From: Flavobacteriales bacterium UBA5869
GTDB taxonomy: Bacteria > Bacteroidota > Bacteroidia > Flavobacteriales_D > Crocinitomicaceae
Direction of reading: 5' to 3'
Assembly (NCBI GenBank): GCA_002432565.1
Contig: DJFP01000117.1
Span: 4,896-30,646, forward strand
DNA: 25,751 nucleotides
Notes under the pieces: generated by a model
The model's input: the letters and a program-made list of their open reading frames with translations, nothing else
What the model was told of the DNA's origin: nothing
Database searches by the model: none
Translations under genes and position numbers: made by a program
Shown here: positions 22,158 to 25,751 of the stretch, piece after piece
Layout of the letters: each line of letters opens with the position of its first letter
How positions within the stretch are numbered: the first letter of the stretch is position 1

Positions 22158-23675
22158 ATGGACACATCAAATTCAGGTTCATTGGAGAATCTTTTAATGT
22201 TAACCAATTTAGAAATCATTGGTACTCAGGTACGATTATCCGAAATCGTTCACAAATTCGAAGGAGGCAAATGGAACGATGCACAGCGCAAAGCATCCCA
22301 GTTAGTCAAATCGAATATGGCAATGAGTTACCTTGACGATGTACGAAAAACAGTCGGTGTAAACGAACCGAAATTAAATTTACCTGCTGTTCAGCAGGAC
22401 ATAACGACAGAGCCAGTTAAACCAAGTAAGGAAGTTAAGACAGAAGAAAAGCGAAATCACGACAACGATATTTTCGAGGAAAACTACAGTCTGTTAAATG
22501 AGTTCGCGCCCGAACTGGAAGACGAATTGAAAGGACTAACAGAAAACGGAGTTCTCTCCGGAAAATCCGCCACGAACATTCACGGTTCTGCATCCATCAA
22601 ATCAGTTGAAAAAGACAAGTACGGATATTTCCTATTGCTTGAAATCAACGAATCAACTAAACCAAGTCAACGTATTATGCTCTATGCAAATACCACGGCG
22701 AAAACGGTTCAGGTACTTTCGGTTGAAAGTAGCGATTGGAAGTTTGAAGTTTACAGCGACATTCGCAATCGTGAATTGGTGAACCTGGAACAACAGGAAA
22801 TCCAAAACAAATACTTCAACAAACAATTGAAGAAGCTGATTGAGTTCAAATTGTCTATTCCGACCATCGACGTTACAACCATTCAAGAGCCAAAACAGGA
22901 AGAAGAAAATACGATTCAGTTTCAATTCCCTAGACGCGGTCTCCAAAACGTTAAATCGAAACCTGATCAGGAATGGGTTCCTTATAAAGAGGATGAAGAA
23001 GATGACATAGATTACGATGATGACGAAGACGAGTTCGAAAAACTACAAGAAGAGAATAAGGCTCTCCGTGAAGAAAATGAAGAGCTCAAAGAAGATGGTT
23101 TATTTCTTTCGAAATCAGTATTCCCAACATTATACTCGATGAACTTCAAACTTCTTCGGGTGCTGATTCCTGATTTAGCCAATGAACTTGATCTTGGACT
23201 GCATTCGTTTACCGTTTATTTAGAACCTCAATCCGATCTTCATACGGTTTTTAAAATTGATTTTTTTGAGTTTTCGGGCAATTATCTGGGAACAATTTAT
23301 GAAGTAGATAAAACTACGAATGAAGAAGACTATCAATGTACCTTCGTAATCAAAAATAAAAGTCACGCTCATTTCTGTGATTGTAGCGTATCATTTCTTA
23401 CCCTAAAAAAAGAAATGCACGTTGAAGATGATTATGAGGTTTCTGAACGTGCTTTACAAGGTAATTCAGCACTTAACAATTTCTTCCTGACAATGATTTT
23501 CCACAAATTCAATCCGACGATTAAAGATCGTGTTTATCAACCCGAAGTCGTTGAAAGCCCTTCAACAGAAGTTCAGGAAGTGAAACAGGATGAAGAATCG
23601 GACGGAACAGGAGCGGTAGTTGCTGTATTGGCTACAATCGGTTTGGGTATTCTGGGATTCAAGTTATTCAAATAA
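22158..23675 (+). CDS. Tail-anchored coiled-coil protein of unknown function
   Basis: 505 residues with no signal peptide. Residues about 275-312 are strongly acidic (EDEEDDIDYDDDEDEFEKL) and lead into a coiled coil (EENKALREENEELKED). Residues about 315-460 look globular. The last 20 residues hold one hydrophobic segment (GAVVAVLATIGLGILGFKLF), so the protein is anchored by its tail with the bulk in the cytoplasm. I recognise no family. It is followed by a strong terminator and then the recombinase unit, so it is probably cargo or a maintenance function of the same element. Confidence 0.75.
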   Translation: MDTSNSGSLENLLMLTNLEIIGTQVRLSEIVHKFEGGKWNDAQRKASQLVKSNMAMSYLDDVRKTVGVNEPKLNLPAVQQDITTEPVKPSKEVKTEEKRNHDNDIFEENYSLLNEFAPELEDELKGLTENGVLSGKSATNIHGSASIKSVEKDKYGYFLLLEINESTKPSQRIMLYANTTAKTVQVLSVESSDWKFEVYSDIRNRELVNLEQQEIQNKYFNKQLKKLIEFKLSIPTIDVTTIQEPKQEEENTIQFQFPRRGLQNVKSKPDQEWVPYKEDEEDDIDYDDDEDEFEKLQEENKALREENEELKEDGLFLSKSVFPTLYSMNFKLLRVLIPDLANELDLGLHSFTVYLEPQSDLHTVFKIDFFEFSGNYLGTIYEVDKTTNEEDYQCTFVIKNKSHAHFCDCSVSFLTLKKEMHVEDDYEVSERALQGNSALNNFFLTMIFHKFNPTIKDRVYQPEVVESPSTEVQEVKQDEESDGTGAVVAVLATIGLGILGFKLFK

Positions 23676-23679
23676 AAGA

Positions 23680-23719
23680 AATGCTGAATCTCAAGTAAAT
23701 AAAGAGATTCAGCATTTTT
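23680..23719 (+). terminator. Terminator of the tail-anchored protein gene
   Basis: AATGCTGAATCTC (23680-23692) pairs perfectly over 13 bp with 23704-23716, followed by TTT. It begins 5 nt after the stop codon. Confidence 0.9.
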
Positions 23720-23787
23720 ATGAATTTTTCACACACAAAGGATGGGTCGAAGTAATCCCAAATTACTTTATTGCAAAACCAAACGCA

Positions 23788-23928
23788 ATGTTAACGATTG
23801 CTCAGTGTAGGAAAATACTGGGAAAGAAGTATGATAACTGCACAGATAAACAGATTGAAATCATCCGCACATTCTTGTACGGGTTCATAAAAGTGAAAAG
23901 GGAATTAATTAAAAAAGAAAGAAAATGA
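23788..23928 (+). CDS. Small protein translationally coupled to the recombinase
   Basis: 46 residues from the ATG at 23788 (MLTIAQCRKILGKKYDNC...), basic and helical, ending KKERK. The same frame is open further upstream, but that would read through the terminator hairpin at 23680-23719, so the internal ATG is preferred. Its stop overlaps the recombinase start in ATGA. Short ORFs with a similar TIxQCxxILGKK pattern before serine recombinases in Bacteroidota are familiar to me, possibly as accessory or directionality proteins; this is a recollection, not a tested match. Confidence 0.6.
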   Translation: MLTIAQCRKILGKKYDNCTDKQIEIIRTFLYGFIKVKRELIKKERK

Positions 23929-25520
23929 AACGCGCAATTCTTTATACCCGCGTTAGTACGGACGAGCAAGCGAACAGTGGTTACAGCTTGGGAGTTCAAT
24001 ACGAACAACTCGTGAAGTACTGCGAACTAAAGGGAATAGAAATTGAAAAACATTTCGTGGACGATCACAGCGCAAAAACGTTCAATCGTCCGCAGTTCAA
24101 TGAACTGATAACATACGCTAAAACGAAACAAAAAAGTATTGATTACTTACTGTTCGTTTCGTGGGATCGTTTTTCCCGCAATGCTTCCGACGCTTATGAA
24201 ATGCTCGGACGTTTGAAGAGTATGGAGATCGAAGCACAAGCAATTATGCAACCCATTGATTTTAGTGTTCCACAGAACAAAATCATGCTTGCAATTTACT
24301 TAGCGCTTCCAGAAGTGGATAACGATATTCGTTCACAAAAGATTAGGGATGGGATTCGCGGAGCGCGAAAACTGGGGCGTTGGACTTCCAACGCCCCAGT
24401 TGGTTATAAGAATGCTCGCGATGAATCCAATCGACCGATTATTGTTCCGCATCCTGAAATATCGAAAGTGGTACAATGGGCGTTCAAAGAAGTAGCAAAA
24501 GCGGAACGTTCCCCGAATGTTATCCGAATGGAACTTTCCAAAATGGGATTGAAGATTTCCAAAACAAGCTTTTACCGCTTACTCCGAAACTCGGTTTATA
24601 TCGGTAGAGTTTTTGTTCCCGCGGGAGATAATGAACCCGCAGAAATCAGAACTGGAATTCACGAACCATTAATTTCGGATGAACTTTATTACGAAGTTCA
24701 AATGACCATGGACGGAAAGAATCAGCGGATCAACAAGAAAACAGTATTCAAAGAACGTGATGAACTTCCGTTGCGTGGAATATTAAGTTGTTCCAATTGC
24801 GGTAAACACGTTACGGGTAGCGCATCCAAAAGCAGAAACGGAACTCGTCATTACTATTATCATTGTTCCCATTGCTCGAAAGAACGTTTCAGAGCGGAAA
24901 CGGTTAATAAAGAAATGGAAGAACTATTGAGTGCAATTGATTTCAGCGAAGAAGCAGAAACGCTATTTTCTGCGATGTGGGAAGATGATCAGAAAGATAG
25001 TGCAAAGAATAGTGAAGCAGAAACTGCACGATTAAAGCAGGAATTAAGTAAACTGGAAGAGCGCAAAATATCATTGAAGAAATCGTTTCTTGACGAAGAA
25101 TTGAGCGCACGGGATTACACGGAACTCAATCAAACATTAGAAGCACGTATCGAGGAAATAAAATCGAAGATCAGCAAGAATAAAACGCAAAGAAGCAGTT
25201 TGAAAGATCAGGTGATGAGCGCAATGAATTTGCTACCCAATTTGATTGAAAGATACAGAAACAGTACTGTTCAGGAGAAACGTAATCTGATTGGTTCGAT
25301 TTTCCCTGAAAAATTCGTTTTTAAAAATAATGAAATTCGAACCGCTGAAATCAATGAGAACATTGCGAAGATTCTCAGCTATACCAAGTGGTTCAGGGGA
25401 AACAAAAAAGGACAAACTAAGTATTATCCTAGTTTGTCCCTCTTGGTGGAGTCGGAGGGGTTCGAACCCTCGTCCAAACAATGGTTCCGAATGTCTTCTA
25501 CATGCTTATTTTTTGATTAG
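23925..25520 (+). CDS. Large serine recombinase (site-specific integrase)
   Basis: 531 residues. The N-terminal resolvase domain (1-140) has the nucleophile Ser11 in YTRVSTDEQ and the helix with SWDRFSRN. A recombinase domain follows (about 155-260), then a zinc ribbon with C289-x2-C292 and C314-x2-C317, and a coiled coil (about 367-420) as in large serine integrases. It starts in the ATGA overlap with the preceding small ORF. From about residue 496 the frame passes through the tmRNA terminator and from residue 507 through ssrA itself (SEGFEPSS is the translated T-arm). These last residues come from the host locus and are probably not needed for activity. Confidence 0.92.
   Translation: MKRAILYTRVSTDEQANSGYSLGVQYEQLVKYCELKGIEIEKHFVDDHSAKTFNRPQFNELITYAKTKQKSIDYLLFVSWDRFSRNASDAYEMLGRLKSMEIEAQAIMQPIDFSVPQNKIMLAIYLALPEVDNDIRSQKIRDGIRGARKLGRWTSNAPVGYKNARDESNRPIIVPHPEISKVVQWAFKEVAKAERSPNVIRMELSKMGLKISKTSFYRLLRNSVYIGRVFVPAGDNEPAEIRTGIHEPLISDELYYEVQMTMDGKNQRINKKTVFKERDELPLRGILSCSNCGKHVTGSASKSRNGTRHYYYHCSHCSKERFRAETVNKEMEELLSAIDFSEEAETLFSAMWEDDQKDSAKNSEAETARLKQELSKLEERKISLKKSFLDEELSARDYTELNQTLEARIEEIKSKISKNKTQRSSLKDQVMSAMNLLPNLIERYRNSTVQEKRNLIGSIFPEKFVFKNNEIRTAEINENIAKILSYTKWFRGNKKGQTKYYPSLSLLVESEGFEPSSKQWFRMSSTCLFFD
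25410..25439 (-). terminator. Terminator of tmRNA, inside the recombinase frame
   Basis: GGACAAACTA (25410-25419) pairs perfectly with TAGTTTGTCC (25430-25439). On the minus strand it begins 5 nt after the tmRNA 3' end and is followed by TTTTTTGTTT, a proper intrinsic terminator. Confidence 0.88.
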
Positions 25521-25751
25521 TTTTCGAGCTGGATTCGGACAAAAACACCCAAGATCCAACCTTAGCTTCTAAGATCTCACACCTTGTGCGAAGCTCACTC
25601 GGTGCCAGATTTTCTAAAATGATTCTCCTGGGCCTACTAGCCGAAAATCAGAGCCGGTAGAGGAGAAACTTGTCCGTGTACTATATCTTCCACTGGATTA
25701 AGCCGAATTCATCTAATGAATTAAGCAGCAAGTGCGTATGACGTATTGTCA
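25444..25751 (-). ncRNA. ssrA: tmRNA, 3' part (5' part beyond window)
   Basis: On the minus strand the RNA ends ...GACTCCACCA with the CCA encoded (25446-25444). The T-arm is GAGGG-TTCGAAC-CCCTC. At the window edge the tag reading frame is visible: D-N-T-S-Y-A-L-A-A then TAA (25750-25721), the degradation tag that marks stalled proteins for proteolysis. The 5' end with the rest of the tRNA-like domain lies outside the window. The recombinase gene is convergent and overlaps its 3' end by 77 nt. Confidence 0.93.

Larger units (their letters stand above)
21744..25443 (+). mobile_element. Recombinase end of an integrative element inserted at ssrA (left limit unknown)
   Basis: The serine recombinase is the last gene and its frame crosses into the 3' end of the tmRNA gene, as expected when the element has integrated at that RNA gene. 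The coordinates give only the minimum segment; the A+T-rich cluster from 9.8 to 21.7 kb may belong to it. I found no second copy of the tmRNA 3' end in the window, so the other attachment site is either outside it or too diverged to see. Confidence 0.4.

Noticed and set aside
23620..23787. Longer version of the pre-recombinase small ORF
   Set aside because: It would start inside the 505-residue gene and translate the terminator; the ATG at 23788 is preferred.

Overview
The window looks like a Bacteroidota chromosome, most likely Flavobacteriales (a Crocinitomicaceae/Fluviicola-like genome is my guess, unproven). The signs are a secreted protein with a type A T9SS sorting tail, several TAnnTTTG promoter boxes, few Shine-Dalgarno sequences, and a tmRNA whose tag ends in ...YALAA.

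Left part (1-9.1 kb), ordinary genes. On the minus strand lie a truncated MarR repressor fused in frame to the start of a rifampin ADP-ribosyltransferase (Arr), a cold-shock protein, a secreted protein of unknown function, a secreted serine hydrolase and a TetR repressor. On the plus strand come an 812-residue T9SS-exported protein and, after a tRNA-Ala (minus strand), the ribosome-assembly GTPase rsgA behind a structured leader.

Middle (7.15-14.7 kb), accessory DNA. Three diverged copies of one dispersed repeat, all in the same orientation, lie at about 7.15-7.5, 9.13-9.74 and 11.83-12.14 kb. Each carries a tRNA-3'-end-like segment (T-arm plus TTCTCCAC), and two carry a long hairpin with A/T-rich arms. 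The first copy is attached to the real tRNA-Ala; the second surrounds a small GIY-YIG nuclease gene. Between and after them are two HEPN-like proteins, a zinc metallopeptidase and several unknowns, all clearly A+T-rich.

14.7-21.7 kb holds a seven-gene minus-strand cluster that reads like an undescribed defence or DNA-processing system. In order of transcription it encodes an XRE repressor, a membrane protein with a zinc ribbon, a DUF5677/HEPN-like protein, a protein with two RusA-like folds in tandem, a DUF4365 nuclease-like domain with a long helical tail (start overlapping the previous stop), a PD-(D/E)XK nuclease, and a membrane-anchored coiled-coil protein. A divergent small gene and a palindromic operator lie at its head.

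Right end (21.7-25.75 kb): an intergenic stretch with iteron-like repeats and several hairpins, a tail-anchored coiled-coil protein, a small ORF and a large serine recombinase. The recombinase frame runs through the tmRNA terminator and into the 3' end of ssrA, which points to ssrA as the integration site of a mobile element carrying at least part of this accessory DNA. Its left end could not be fixed from sequence alone.
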